From an uncultured Prevotella sp. (GTDB lineage: Bacteria > Bacteroidota > Bacteroidia > Bacteroidales > Bacteroidaceae), in assembly GCA_900771975.1 (NCBI GenBank), contig CAAGPV010000082.1:1-45950 (forward strand): a DNA stretch of 45,950 bases. Reading direction: 5' to 3'. The notes under the pieces were generated by a model. It ran no database searches, was not told the origin of the DNA, and worked only from the letters and a program-made list of their open reading frames with translations. A program made the translations under genes and the position numbers. How positions within the stretch are numbered: position 1 is the stretch's first letter; each line of letters opens with the position of its first letter. Positions 35,225 through 43,560 of the stretch are shown here, in pieces.

Positions 35225-35350
35225 ATGGAGTATTTTACCCAAGAAGATCTGAAACCATCAGAAAAAACGATATGGATCATCAAACAAATTGCGTATACCT
35301 ATCGTGTGCTTAAAACCAATGGACGTATAGAACCTTATTGCCTGAATTAA
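35225..35350 (+). CDS. small conserved-type protein upstream of rpe, 41 aa
   Basis: ATG at 35225 opens a 41-codon frame, MEYFTQEDLKPSEKTIWIIK... ending EPYCLN at TAA (35348-35350), four bases before the rpe ATG. It looks like a genuine soluble small protein: a helical amphipathic pattern (ETIxxIKQIAYTYRVLK) and no membrane helix. Its spacing to rpe suggests coupled translation. I seem to recall similar 40-residue proteins in Bacteroides and Prevotella, but did not check. Function unknown. Confidence 0.65.
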   Translation: MEYFTQEDLKPSEKTIWIIKQIAYTYRVLKTNGRIEPYCLN

Positions 35351-35354
35351 TAGA

Positions 35355-36014
35355 ATGCACACACTGGTTTCACCCTCATTGCTTGCAGCAAACTTCTTAA
35401 ACCTGCAAGCCGAGATAGAAATGATAAATTCCAGCGAAGCAGATTGGTTGCACCTGGATGTTATGGACGGTATGTTTGTACCGAACATTTCGTTCGGTTT
35501 CCCCATATTGGAAGCAGTTTCCAAAATATGCAAGAAGCCGTTAGACGTACATTTCATGATAGAGAGTCCCGAAAGATATATCAAACAAACCGCAGATATT
35601 GGGGCGATGATGATGAATGTTCACTATGAAGCATGCAAACACCTTCACCGAACAGTTCAAGAAATACACAACCAAGGGATGAAAGCGGGAGTTACCCTAA
35701 ACCCAACAACACCTGTTAGTATGCTCGAAGACATCATTTCGGATGTTGACATGGTTTTGCTAATGGGGGTAAACCCAGGGTTCGGAGGACAAAAATTTAT
35801 AGAGAACACCATTAAAAAAGTCACCCGACTTCGCCAACTCATAAAAAGCAGTGGCTCAAAGGCCTTAATTGAGGTAGACGGAGGCGTTCAATCAGAAACC
35901 GCCCCCCACCTTGTAAAAGCCGGTGTAGACATTCTGGTCAGTGGCAGTTTTGTGTTTAAATCAACCGATCCGCTTTCAACAATTCATGCACTCAAGGAGT
36001 TGAAGAAAGATTGA
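35355..36014 (+). CDS. rpe: ribulose-phosphate 3-epimerase
   Basis: Interconverts ribulose- and xylulose-5-phosphate in the pentose-phosphate pathway. The 219-residue TIM barrel has the metal and catalytic residues in HLDVMDGMFVPNISFG, HFMIESP, MGVNPGFGGQKF and EVDGGV (last Asp). All family blocks are in order and the length is normal. It starts four bases after the 41-aa gene and is followed, convergently, by the sigma-factor gene. Confidence 0.95.
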   Translation: MHTLVSPSLLAANFLNLQAEIEMINSSEADWLHLDVMDGMFVPNISFGFPILEAVSKICKKPLDVHFMIESPERYIKQTADIGAMMMNVHYEACKHLHRTVQEIHNQGMKAGVTLNPTTPVSMLEDIISDVDMVLLMGVNPGFGGQKFIENTIKKVTRLRQLIKSSGSKALIEVDGGVQSETAPHLVKAGVDILVSGSFVFKSTDPLSTIHALKELKKD

Positions 36015-36024
36015 ACCATTTGCC

Positions 36025-36621
36025 TTAGGCCAGTTGCAACTGAATGTGGTGTTCCTTTGCCATACGGCGAAGGTTGAGAATGGCATAGCGCATACGTCCC
36101 AAACTGGTATTGATGCTAACGCCCGTCATTTCTGCAATCTCTTTAAAGGATAGCTCTTGATAAAATCTCATAAAGACCACTTCTCGCTGAGTTGCAGGCA
36201 ACTGGTTCATCATCTTCTTGACATCTGCCAAAATTTGGGTGTTGACATACTGCGTCTCAATGTTTGTACCCAATGCATTCAGTTCGCTCACATTAGAAAG
36301 GTCATTATCTTGAGGTTGCTCAACGATGCGTTCGCTTCGTTGCTCCCTATACCAGTCCATTATGACATTATGGGCTATACGCATTATCCATGCCCCAAAC
36401 TTTCCACTTGGTACATACTTGTTTTGTTGCAGCTTCATAACCACCTTTACAAAGGTCTCCTGAAAAATATCATCGGCCACATCACGATCGCGAACAACAA
36501 ACATAATATAAGAAAACAACTTCTGTTGATTACGAGACAATAGTAAATCAAACGCTTTATTGTTTCCTCCTATATAAGATAAGGCCAACGCTTCGTCGGT
36601 CATCTTTTCCAGATTATTCAT
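36025..36621 (-). CDS. ECF-type RNA polymerase sigma factor
   Basis: A 198-residue sigma-70 family protein with region 2 (about 22-90: AFDLLLSRNQQKLFSYI, VADDIFQETFVKVV, GAWIMRIAHNVIMDWYR) and region 4 (about 138-190: LPATQREVVFMRFYQELSFK, then a helix-turn-helix IAEMTGVSINTSLGRM). A linker of about 30 residues joins them. No anti-sigma gene is beside it, so how it is held in check is not shown. ATG at 36621 has AAGGA four bases upstream. A well-formed housekeeping promoter stands at 36713-36744. Confidence 0.88.
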   Translation of the reverse strand: MNNLEKMTDEALALSYIGGNNKAFDLLLSRNQQKLFSYIMFVVRDRDVADDIFQETFVKVVMKLQQNKYVPSGKFGAWIMRIAHNVIMDWYREQRSERIVEQPQDNDLSNVSELNALGTNIETQYVNTQILADVKKMMNQLPATQREVVFMRFYQELSFKEIAEMTGVSINTSLGRMRYAILNLRRMAKEHHIQLQLA

Positions 36622-36712
36622 TCCTTAAATTTCCTTTTTATTTTTAAGTAATGTTGCTCCGATAGGCTCAATTTTTTTACTTGATTTACTATTGATTGAT
36701 ATTTATAGATTG

Positions 36713-36744
36713 CAAAATTAAGTTTTTTTTTAATATATGGCAAA
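36713..36744 (-). promoter_or_regulatory. promoter of the sigma-factor gene
   Basis: On the minus strand TTTG (36741-36744) and TAATTTTG (36713-36720) are separated by 20 bases. The leader would be about 85 bases. Confidence 0.65.
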
Positions 36745-36801
36745 CTTTTCGCTAAGAAATCTCAATTTTTCACCAAAACACAAAGGGCGAAGAAGACAGA
36801 A

Positions 36802-37485
36802 CTATTTAGGATCAAGCACATCCGAACGAACATCTTTCATTCCCGGAATGCGCAGATAAGTTCCCCTAAGTCCATAAAATGCAGCTCTGTGCCTTAGGTT
36901 TTCAGGATGATCACATAAATTGTATTTGGCCCGCAAGTTTTTACTTTTCAGTTCGATGGCTATCACCTTTTGAGGATTGGTCTCATTAGGGTCATCCGCC
37001 AACAACAATGCTTGAGGATGGGTGAAAGGCGGTTGAAACTCGGCATAGTCTATGCGTTGCGTGCAATCACCGACTATATAACCCACTACCCAAATGGAAT
37101 AGGCCAAATCCAACGTCATAAACTGTTCAACGGTATAAGCCTGTTCTCCTCCAATAAAAACTCCCGATGATGGGGTCGTTGCAGAAGAAGAGCCTCCGCC
37201 CTGAGTTCCACCTGTGCCCGAGCCATTATTTCCAGAAGAACCATTGCCGTCAATAATATCCCCTTCTTCATGATTATCTTTATAGGTTGTGGAGTCTGTA
37301 TCATTCCCGCCTGTAGAAGAAGTTCCCCCTGTATTGGTCGAATCTTTTGAGGCGTCGCCTTTATTGTTATTATCTCCTTGTTCCGTAGAAGGAGGCATAG
37401 TATCGGTGTTCTCTAAAATAGGCTTTTCACACCCCAACATACACAAAACGACACATAAGAAGAATATTGAAAAAATGTTTTTCAT
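36802..37485 (-). CDS. lipoprotein with DUF6359-like domain
   Basis: ATG at 37485 begins a lipoprotein signal (MKNIFSIFFLCVVLCMLGC, lipobox MLGC), so the open frame that runs back to 37569 is too long. The product has 227 residues: a Gly/Ser/Thr/Asn-rich linker of about 80 residues after the lipid Cys, then a compact domain (about 105-227) with FMTLDLAYSIWVVGYIVGDC, LLLADDPNE and AFYGLRGTYLRIPGMKD. This resembles the OB-like DUF6359 domain of Bacteroidota surface lipoproteins, whose role is unknown. Its leader passes through the hairpins at 37581-37641. Confidence 0.6.
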   Translation of the reverse strand: MKNIFSIFFLCVVLCMLGCEKPILENTDTMPPSTEQGDNNNKGDASKDSTNTGGTSSTGGNDTDSTTYKDNHEEGDIIDGNGSSGNNGSGTGGTQGGGSSSATTPSSGVFIGGEQAYTVEQFMTLDLAYSIWVVGYIVGDCTQRIDYAEFQPPFTHPQALLLADDPNETNPQKVIAIELKSKNLRAKYNLCDHPENLRHRAAFYGLRGTYLRIPGMKDVRSDVLDPK

Positions 37486-37580
37486 ACAGGTACAAGCTTT
37501 TAATTTTGACAAAATTACAAAAAGAAATGGAACGCAACAAATTTTTAGAACAAGAACACGATCTATCAAAACTTTAAATC

Positions 37581-37650
37581 AAAAAAAGAGGTTGGTGCAG
37601 GGAGCATCCAACCTCGAGGGCGATTTAGAAACTTCTAAATCCTTACAAAA
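37581..37650 (-). ncRNA. candidate small RNA or attenuator
   Basis: Downstream of a well-spaced promoter (37657-37688) the minus strand has a perfect 9-base hairpin (37622-37630 with 37633-37641), then a terminator hairpin pairing GAGGTTGG (37588-37595) with CCAACCTC (37608-37615) plus TGC/GCA, then seven T (37581-37587). No ATG lies in the unit, so it is not a leader peptide. The product would be about 70 nt. Transcripts that read through would carry the lipoprotein gene that starts at 37485. Confidence 0.5.
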
Positions 37651-37656
37651 CTGCAG

Positions 37657-37688
37657 CAAATATAAATACTATTTGTCATAACACCAAA
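37657..37688 (-). promoter_or_regulatory. promoter of the small RNA / lipoprotein gene
   Basis: On the minus strand TTTG (37685-37688) and TATATTTG (37657-37664) are separated by 20 bases. Confidence 0.65.
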
Positions 37689-37749
37689 TTTTTAAAGGGC
37701 AAAATGGAAAATTTAACATTGTTAGCGTTCACGAACATAAGATTTTTAT

Positions 37750-37757
37750 TACCTTTG
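37750..37757 (+). promoter_or_regulatory. -7 element of the pectin gene pair
   Basis: TACCTTTG matches TAnnTTTG and lies 68 bases before the GH28-GH105 start. No good -33 box is seen, so an activator may be needed. The rest of 37689-37825 shows nothing else. Confidence 0.45.
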
Positions 37758-37825
37758 CGCCTAAACAAAGAGCCTAAAAGCAAACTATAAATAATTTACT
37801 AACGCTATTTAAGAAACATCAGATT

Positions 37826-40384
37826 ATGCGAAAAATCAGATTAATTCTGCTTTGTATGCTATTCTCTTTATTTGCAATGGCAGACAACTGGAATGCTACA
37901 ATGTATCATCAAATTGAGCAATCGGTAAAAGAGCCTTCTTTCCCCGACCGTACATTTAACATCACCAGCTATGGGGCTACCCCCAAGGCCTCTGCAGCAA
38001 AAAACCAAAAAGCCATTAATACGGCCATAAGTATTTGCGCAAAAAAAGGTGGTGGCCGAGTCATCGTTCCTGCTGGAACGTTCAACACTGGGGCTATCAC
38101 CCTAAAAAGCAATGTTAACTTGGAAATACAGAAAGATGCCAAGTTGGTTTTTGTTTTCGACAAAAAGCTTTACCCTATCGTCAAAACCCGTTGGGAAGGG
38201 ATGGACTGTATGAACTATAGCCCTTGCATTTATGCTTACAACGAGAAAAATGTTGCCATAACGGGTGACGGAACTATCGATGGGAGTGGCAGCAATGAAA
38301 CCTGGTGGAAATGGTGTGGCAAAGATCGCTTTGGATGGACACCGGATTTAAAAGAAAGCCAGAAGATCGGTCGTCCAAAACTGTTTGAATACTCTGAAGC
38401 CGAGCTGCCGGTAGAGCAAAGAAACATGAATGGAATGGGAATGCGCCCGCAACTCATTAACATCTATCAATGCGAAAATGTAGCTATAAAAAATGTTACA
38501 TTGTTGCGTTCTCCTTTCTGGGTGATACATCCGCTTTTTGTTAAAAACCTGCTTGTTAAAGGTGTAAAAATTTGGAATGAAGGTCCAAACGGCGATGGAT
38601 GTGACCCTGAATCGTGCGAAAACGTATTAATAGAAAATTGTACTTTCCATACTGGGGACGACTGTATCGCCATAAAGAGCGGAAGAAACAAGGACGGACT
38701 CAAAGCTAACGTTCCGTCTCAAAACATCATTATCCGCAATTGTGTTATGGAAGACGGGCACGGAGGAATTGTTCTTGGCTCTGAAATATCAGGTGGCGTC
38801 AAAAACATTTTTGCAGAAAACTGCAAAATGGATTCTCCAAACCTTGACCGTGTATTGAGAATCAAGACCAATACATGCCGCGGAGGAATTACCGAAAATA
38901 TCTATGTACGCAACATTGAGGTGGGACAATGCGGCGAAGCTGTTATGCGAATCAACCTTGCTTATGAGCCGAACGAAGCCGCAGAAAGAGGGCATATACC
39001 GACTGTGCGAAACGTGTACATGAGCAATGTAACGTGCCAAAAGAGCAAATACGGCATTCTTATCAATGGTCTTGACGAAGCTGATGAAATTTACAACATT
39101 CATGTTGACAACTGCCAATTCAATGGCGTAGCAAAGGATGCGGTTAAACGAACAGGCAAAAGCCATGATTTGTTTTTCAACAATCTTATTGTCAATGGTT
39201 CATTAGTTCTTTTGCAAAAGCCCTACAACAACTATAGCGAATGGATGACACATTCAGAAATGACACGTGTGCCCAATGCCTATATGTTGGACTTCGCAAA
39301 AAAGCCTCGATGGAACTATGCTATTGGAACAGAATTGGGGGCAATGCTTGACACCTATCTACGGTATAAGGATGAAAGTATATATACCTACCTACAAGCT
39401 TATCCCGACAAAATGATAGACGAGAAGGGAAATGCCATTGGTTACAACTATGATGAATTCAATTTAGACAATGTACGAAACGGCAAATTTCTTCTCGAAA
39501 TGTATCGTTTAAATCCACAGCCAAACGTTTTAAAATGTCTAAAAATCTTGTTTAAGCAACTTGAAAACCAACCACGCACCAAGGATGGTGTATTTTGGCA
39601 TAAAGCAATTTATGCCAACCAAGTTTGGTTGGACGGAATATTCATGGGACTCCCTTTCTATACTGCCGCTGCTCCACTTATTAAAGGAGAGAAAAAAGCT
39701 AAAAAATATTGGGATGACGCTATCGACCAAATAGTAAAAACAGACAAACGCACATACGACAAATCTACAGGGCTATGGAAACATGCATGGGATGAAACCC
39801 ACTCTCAATTTTGGGCGAACAAGGAAGACGGCAAGAGTCAACACAGTTGGGCCCGTGCTATGGGATGGTATTCAATGGCTATGATAGAAGTGCTTGACGC
39901 ACTTCCAGAAAACTATGCCCGAAGAAATGTTGTTGTGGAAATTTTCCAAAATGCCATGAGAGCTATTGTCAAATGTCAAGATAAGACAACTGGTGTTTGG
40001 TATGACGTGCTGGACGTAAACGATCCGCGAAACTATCTTGAGTCAACTGCTTCATCAATGTTTACCTATTGCTTGCTAAAAGGATACAGGAAAGGCTATT
40101 TGGACAAACCATTCTTGGATGCTGGAATAAAGGGGTACAAAGGTATTATTGAGCAATTCGTTAAAATAAATCCTGACAAAACCATTTCCTTAACAAAATG
40201 TTGTGAAGTAAGCGGATTAGGTCCGGGCCCCGGTCCATATGTTAAACCCGGAAAAGAAAACCTTCGCAGAGATGGGAGTTTTGATTACTATATGAGTGAA
40301 CCTATTCGCGATAACGATGGAAAAGGCATTGGTCCTTTTATTTGGGCATCTTTAGAAATGGAGCAGTTGGGACTTGAAAAATAA
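37826..40384 (+). CDS. GH28-GH105 fusion: polygalacturonase plus unsaturated rhamnogalacturonyl hydrolase
   Basis: An 852-residue exported enzyme with a signal peptide (MRKIRLILLCMLFSLFAMA). The GH28 beta-helix spans about 40-455 and shows the catalytic set: NGDGCD (255-260), GDDCIAIKSG (Asp278/279), DGHGG (His312) and RIK (345-347). The C-terminal part, about 485-852, is a GH105 (alpha/alpha)6 barrel with WLDGIF (Asp603), HAWDETHSQFW, SWARAMGWYS and ESTASSMFTY. The first domain would cut polygalacturonan, the second would remove the unsaturated sugar left by a lyase. The gene ends in overlap with the frame before the pectate lyase. No SusC/SusD genes are near. Confidence 0.85.
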   Translation: MRKIRLILLCMLFSLFAMADNWNATMYHQIEQSVKEPSFPDRTFNITSYGATPKASAAKNQKAINTAISICAKKGGGRVIVPAGTFNTGAITLKSNVNLEIQKDAKLVFVFDKKLYPIVKTRWEGMDCMNYSPCIYAYNEKNVAITGDGTIDGSGSNETWWKWCGKDRFGWTPDLKESQKIGRPKLFEYSEAELPVEQRNMNGMGMRPQLINIYQCENVAIKNVTLLRSPFWVIHPLFVKNLLVKGVKIWNEGPNGDGCDPESCENVLIENCTFHTGDDCIAIKSGRNKDGLKANVPSQNIIIRNCVMEDGHGGIVLGSEISGGVKNIFAENCKMDSPNLDRVLRIKTNTCRGGITENIYVRNIEVGQCGEAVMRINLAYEPNEAAERGHIPTVRNVYMSNVTCQKSKYGILINGLDEADEIYNIHVDNCQFNGVAKDAVKRTGKSHDLFFNNLIVNGSLVLLQKPYNNYSEWMTHSEMTRVPNAYMLDFAKKPRWNYAIGTELGAMLDTYLRYKDESIYTYLQAYPDKMIDEKGNAIGYNYDEFNLDNVRNGKFLLEMYRLNPQPNVLKCLKILFKQLENQPRTKDGVFWHKAIYANQVWLDGIFMGLPFYTAAAPLIKGEKKAKKYWDDAIDQIVKTDKRTYDKSTGLWKHAWDETHSQFWANKEDGKSQHSWARAMGWYSMAMIEVLDALPENYARRNVVVEIFQNAMRAIVKCQDKTTGVWYDVLDVNDPRNYLESTASSMFTYCLLKGYRKGYLDKPFLDAGIKGYKGIIEQFVKINPDKTISLTKCCEVSGLGPGPGPYVKPGKENLRRDGSFDYYMSEPIRDNDGKGIGPFIWASLEMEQLGLEK

Positions 40385-40430
40385 GTCACACACGCTAACA
40401 ATAATGATTAAAAACAAAAAACATAATAAT

Positions 40431-42152
40431 ATGAAAAGAACTTTATTATTTTTAGCTGCTGCTGCTATCAGCAGTTTAGCTATGGCTCAACAAGTTCCTG
40501 CATTCCCTGGAGCAGAAGGCCATGGACGGTATGGAACCTCTGGTGGGCGTGGAGGATTTGTTTATCACGTCACGAACTTAACTGATGATCAATCGACTAA
40601 AGGATCATTACGTTGGTGCTTAGCTCAACCTGGCCCAAGAACCATCGTGTTTGATGTTAGCGGATACATTGATTTGACTAAACAACTTAATATTCCTGCA
40701 AATACGACCATTGCAGGACAAACAGCACCTGGTGACGGCATTACTCTAAGATACTACACTTTGTATTTAAATGGAGACAATACGATTGTCCGCTTCATTC
40801 GCGTTCGCCGAGGGCAAGAAAAAGATGTAAACGATGGAGCCGATGCTTCTTGGGGAAGACACCACCATTACAATATATTTGACCACTGTTCTTTCTCTTG
40901 GAGCATAGACGAGACTGCATCATTCTATGACAACCAAAACTTTACAATGCAATGGTGTACGGTAGGAGAAGGACTAAATAATGCCGGCCACGACAAAGGC
41001 GCACACGGATATGGAGGCATTTGGGGCGGTAAAGAAGCTTCTTTCCACCACAACCTTATCATACATGAAAACAACCGCGCACCTCGTATTAACGGAGCTC
41101 GCTACTGGTGGACAGGATATAACTTCGCTGACAACCGCTATGACAATCCCGTTGATGCAGAACGAGTTGACTTTAGAAATTGTGTAATTTATAATACTGG
41201 AACTGGAAACGGTGCCTATGGCGGACCTGGTGGTGGATACATCAATATTGTAAACAACTACTACAAAGCTGGACCTGCTACGAAAAACAAGAAAAGAGTA
41301 TTTGAAATCTCTGCCCATAAAGTTAGCGACAGCAATAAAATTCCTTCCGGATTCTTCTCCCGTTTCTACATAAACGGCAACTATGTTACTGCAGCAGAAA
41401 GCAAAGCCGCCAACTACGACTGGAAGGGAGTAGACATAGATGCCGGTGCAAAAAAGATTGTTGACGGACAGTTTATGATTGTTGACACAATGTATCATTT
41501 CTACAAGGCTGGCGATTATGTTCCTTTCGATTTAGGAGAACCGACAACAACAGGAGACGTAACCACACATAGTGCTGAAAATGCATATACGCAAGTTTTA
41601 AACTATGTAGGTGCAAGTTTGGTTAGAGACGGAGTGGATGCTCGATATATAGAAGAAACCCAAACGGGAACAGCAACATATAAAGGAAGTATTACAAAAC
41701 GTCCAGGTATCATCGATGTCGTTGCTGATGTCAATGGCTATCCTGACTTAGAATCAGCTTCTCGCCCTGAAGGCTATGATACAGACCAAGATGGGATGCC
41801 AGACGAATGGGAAATAGCCAATGGACTTAACCCAAATGATCCAAGTGACGCTCAAACATACACTATTGACACAGAAAAAGGCTGGTATACAAATCTTGAA
41901 GTTTACCTAAACAGTATTGTTGAGAATATTATAAAGAGCGAAAACCAAAATGCAGACGAAACGGTCAACGAATATTATCCTACGTGTGCGACAAAAATTC
42001 AAGGGCAATCATTGACACATGATGCTCCTATTGATACAAAATACTATGCTTCCAATGGCCAACAAATTAACCCCCAAAATGCTAAAGGTGTTTTTATTAG
42101 AATAGAAACGTTTGCCAATGGGAAAAAGTTGGTTAGCAAAGTGATTAAATAA
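40431..42152 (+). CDS. secreted pectate lyase (PL1-like) with T9SS-like tail
   Basis: Cuts polygalacturonate by beta-elimination, leaving unsaturated ends. ATG at 40431 (MKRTLLFLAAAAISSLAMA) starts a clear signal peptide; the frame opens earlier (40374) inside the previous gene. The beta-helix (about 25-400) has the family block FPGAEGHGRYGTSGGRGG, DHCSFSWSIDE for calcium and RAPRINGARYW with a likely catalytic Arg. Near 450-470 an EF-hand-like loop (DTDQDGMPDEWE) appears. The C-terminus (YYASNGQQINPQNAKGVFIR... KKLVSKVIK) looks like a type A T9SS sorting domain, pointing to the cell surface. 573 residues. Confidence 0.85.
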   Translation: MKRTLLFLAAAAISSLAMAQQVPAFPGAEGHGRYGTSGGRGGFVYHVTNLTDDQSTKGSLRWCLAQPGPRTIVFDVSGYIDLTKQLNIPANTTIAGQTAPGDGITLRYYTLYLNGDNTIVRFIRVRRGQEKDVNDGADASWGRHHHYNIFDHCSFSWSIDETASFYDNQNFTMQWCTVGEGLNNAGHDKGAHGYGGIWGGKEASFHHNLIIHENNRAPRINGARYWWTGYNFADNRYDNPVDAERVDFRNCVIYNTGTGNGAYGGPGGGYINIVNNYYKAGPATKNKKRVFEISAHKVSDSNKIPSGFFSRFYINGNYVTAAESKAANYDWKGVDIDAGAKKIVDGQFMIVDTMYHFYKAGDYVPFDLGEPTTTGDVTTHSAENAYTQVLNYVGASLVRDGVDARYIEETQTGTATYKGSITKRPGIIDVVADVNGYPDLESASRPEGYDTDQDGMPDEWEIANGLNPNDPSDAQTYTIDTEKGWYTNLEVYLNSIVENIIKSENQNADETVNEYYPTCATKIQGQSLTHDAPIDTKYYASNGQQINPQNAKGVFIRIETFANGKKLVSKVIK

Positions 42153-42169
42153 TCTTTCTCTTTAGACAT

Positions 42170-42207
42170 AAAAAAGGCACTGCAAAAATAATTGCAATGC
42201 CTTTTTT
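42170..42207. terminator. bidirectional terminator between pectate lyase and porin
   Basis: Arms 42170-42185 and 42192-42207 pair over 16 bases with one mismatch, core GGCACTGCAA/TTGCAATGCC, flanked by A and T runs. It serves both converging genes. Confidence 0.85.
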
Positions 42208-42223
42208 CGTATAAATCTGTTGA

Positions 42224-42799
42224 TTAGAGATCAAATTTATAACCTAAGGTTATTTGGAATACAGAATTCTTTGAATCAACACCCTCATAGGTTTTAGTCA
42301 GACCCCAATTGTAACGAGCATCCAAAACTACATTGCTATATTCGTAAGACAAACCTACAGGAATGGAGAAATCTACAGTTTTTGCATCAATGTCGCTTTG
42401 TAAAGAAGATCCACCTTTGGAAGCCTTAAACTTGCTATTTACATTAAAACCTGGTTGGATTCCTAATTTAACAGCCAATCCTTTAACAACATACACATTA
42501 GCAAGAATTGGAATATTAACATAATCCAACTTCGCGGTTTGTGTTAGGTTGTTTTCAGAATACTTTGCACCTTGCATTGAATAAAGGACACCGGCAGAAA
42601 CAGAGAAGATGTCTGTTGCCTGATATTCCAATTCAGCACCTCCAACAAAACCAATTCGAGAATCACAATTATTATCACCTGTAAGGTTTGCTATGGTCAT
42701 TCCGACTTTTGGTTGAAGGGTAAAAGAACCGACTGCATGTTGTGCATAAGCACCTACGGAAGCCAACATAATAGTAGCTAAAAGGAATAATTTCTTCAT
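42224..42799 (-). CDS. small outer-membrane beta-barrel protein (porin-family)
   Basis: ATG at 42799 begins the signal peptide MKKLFLLATIMLASVGAYAQ; the frame opens earlier (42877), which is not plausible. The mature part of about 170 residues has alternating polar and hydrophobic strands and glycine-rich turns (VGGAELEYQATDIFSVSAGVLY, VVLDARYNWGLTKTYEGV) and ends in an aromatic-basic strand FQITLGYKFDL, the usual close of an outer-membrane barrel (PF13568-like). Role unknown: perhaps a small porin or membrane-stabilising protein. 191 residues. Confidence 0.75.
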   Translation of the reverse strand: MKKLFLLATIMLASVGAYAQHAVGSFTLQPKVGMTIANLTGDNNCDSRIGFVGGAELEYQATDIFSVSAGVLYSMQGAKYSENNLTQTAKLDYVNIPILANVYVVKGLAVKLGIQPGFNVNSKFKASKGGSSLQSDIDAKTVDFSIPVGLSYEYSNVVLDARYNWGLTKTYEGVDSKNSVFQITLGYKFDL

Positions 42800-42854
42800 A
42801 ATTTGAATGTTTAAAAAATAAGAACTAATAAGATTTTGTTTATTTATTCTGATG

Positions 42855-42862
42855 CAAAGATA
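42855..42862 (-). promoter_or_regulatory. -7 element of the porin gene
   Basis: The minus strand reads TATCTTTG, a TAnnTTTG match. A partial -33 box (GTTG) lies about 20 bases further up. Confidence 0.5.
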
Positions 42863-42987
42863 AACTGTTTCCAACAAACTAACAACTTTTTTGTCGGTTT
42901 TTTCTTAGCTATCATCCATTTTTTAAACACTACCAATGTCGTTTTGTTCTATTCTTTCTTAAATTTAATTAGAACAATACAACGGGG

Positions 42988-43560
42988 TTAAAGCGAACAA
43001 CAATAGGACAATGTAAATGCTTTTGTCACGAAAGAATATACAACTATACTCTTATTCCGTTTTACGTTTTTCACTAAGACTTGTTGACTTTTCAATGACA
43101 AATGAGAATCTGACAAAACAATTGGACCTTTTGCACTCACTACCATATTGCCAAACGTCAAGCGGTCTTCAGAAAAGAGCTTAAACACACTTTCTTTTGC
43201 CGTCCAAAAAACTAATTGTTGAGAAACATCGGAAACAAACTCGTCTTCACTTAAAAATCGTGTGGCTATTTTCGAGACCCTTATACTATTGTATTCTATG
43301 TCTACCCCCACATTAAAACGTTTAGACAAAAGCACTGCTGCGAAGCCTTTGGTATGGCTTATGCTAACATGCCATCCTTCCAATAACGGCATTCCGTCTG
43401 CTTTATGCTCTATGACTACAGTTTTAACGCCTAACATCATTTGCAGTAGAGCCAATACCGCTTGACGTTCACATTGACGAACACCCTTTCCTTTCGGGTA
43501 CTCAATTATATTAACCCCTAAAAGAAGGTCCTCATCCGGAACTATTATTAAAGGGAACAT
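42988..43560 (-). CDS. 4'-phosphopantetheinyl transferase superfamily protein
   Basis: A 190-residue enzyme expected to move phosphopantetheine from CoA to a carrier protein. The signature motifs are present: VSISHTKGFAAV, GVDIEY (magnesium-binding Asp and Glu) and WTAKESVFKL (Lys/Glu). The length is that of the Sfp/HetI type, larger than AcpS. Its ATG overlaps the gldE stop by one base (TAATG), so the two are translated together. Target carrier not shown. Confidence 0.85.
   Translation of the reverse strand: MFPLIIVPDEDLLLGVNIIEYPKGKGVRQCERQAVLALLQMMLGVKTVVIEHKADGMPLLEGWHVSISHTKGFAAVLLSKRFNVGVDIEYNSIRVSKIATRFLSEDEFVSDVSQQLVFWTAKESVFKLFSEDRLTFGNMVVSAKGPIVLSDSHLSLKSQQVLVKNVKRNKSIVVYSFVTKAFTLSYCCSL

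Noticed and set aside
37588..37641. possible tRNA or rRNA-like structure
   Set aside because: Two hairpins and a T-run are present, but no cloverleaf or T-loop motif; a small RNA or attenuator fits better.
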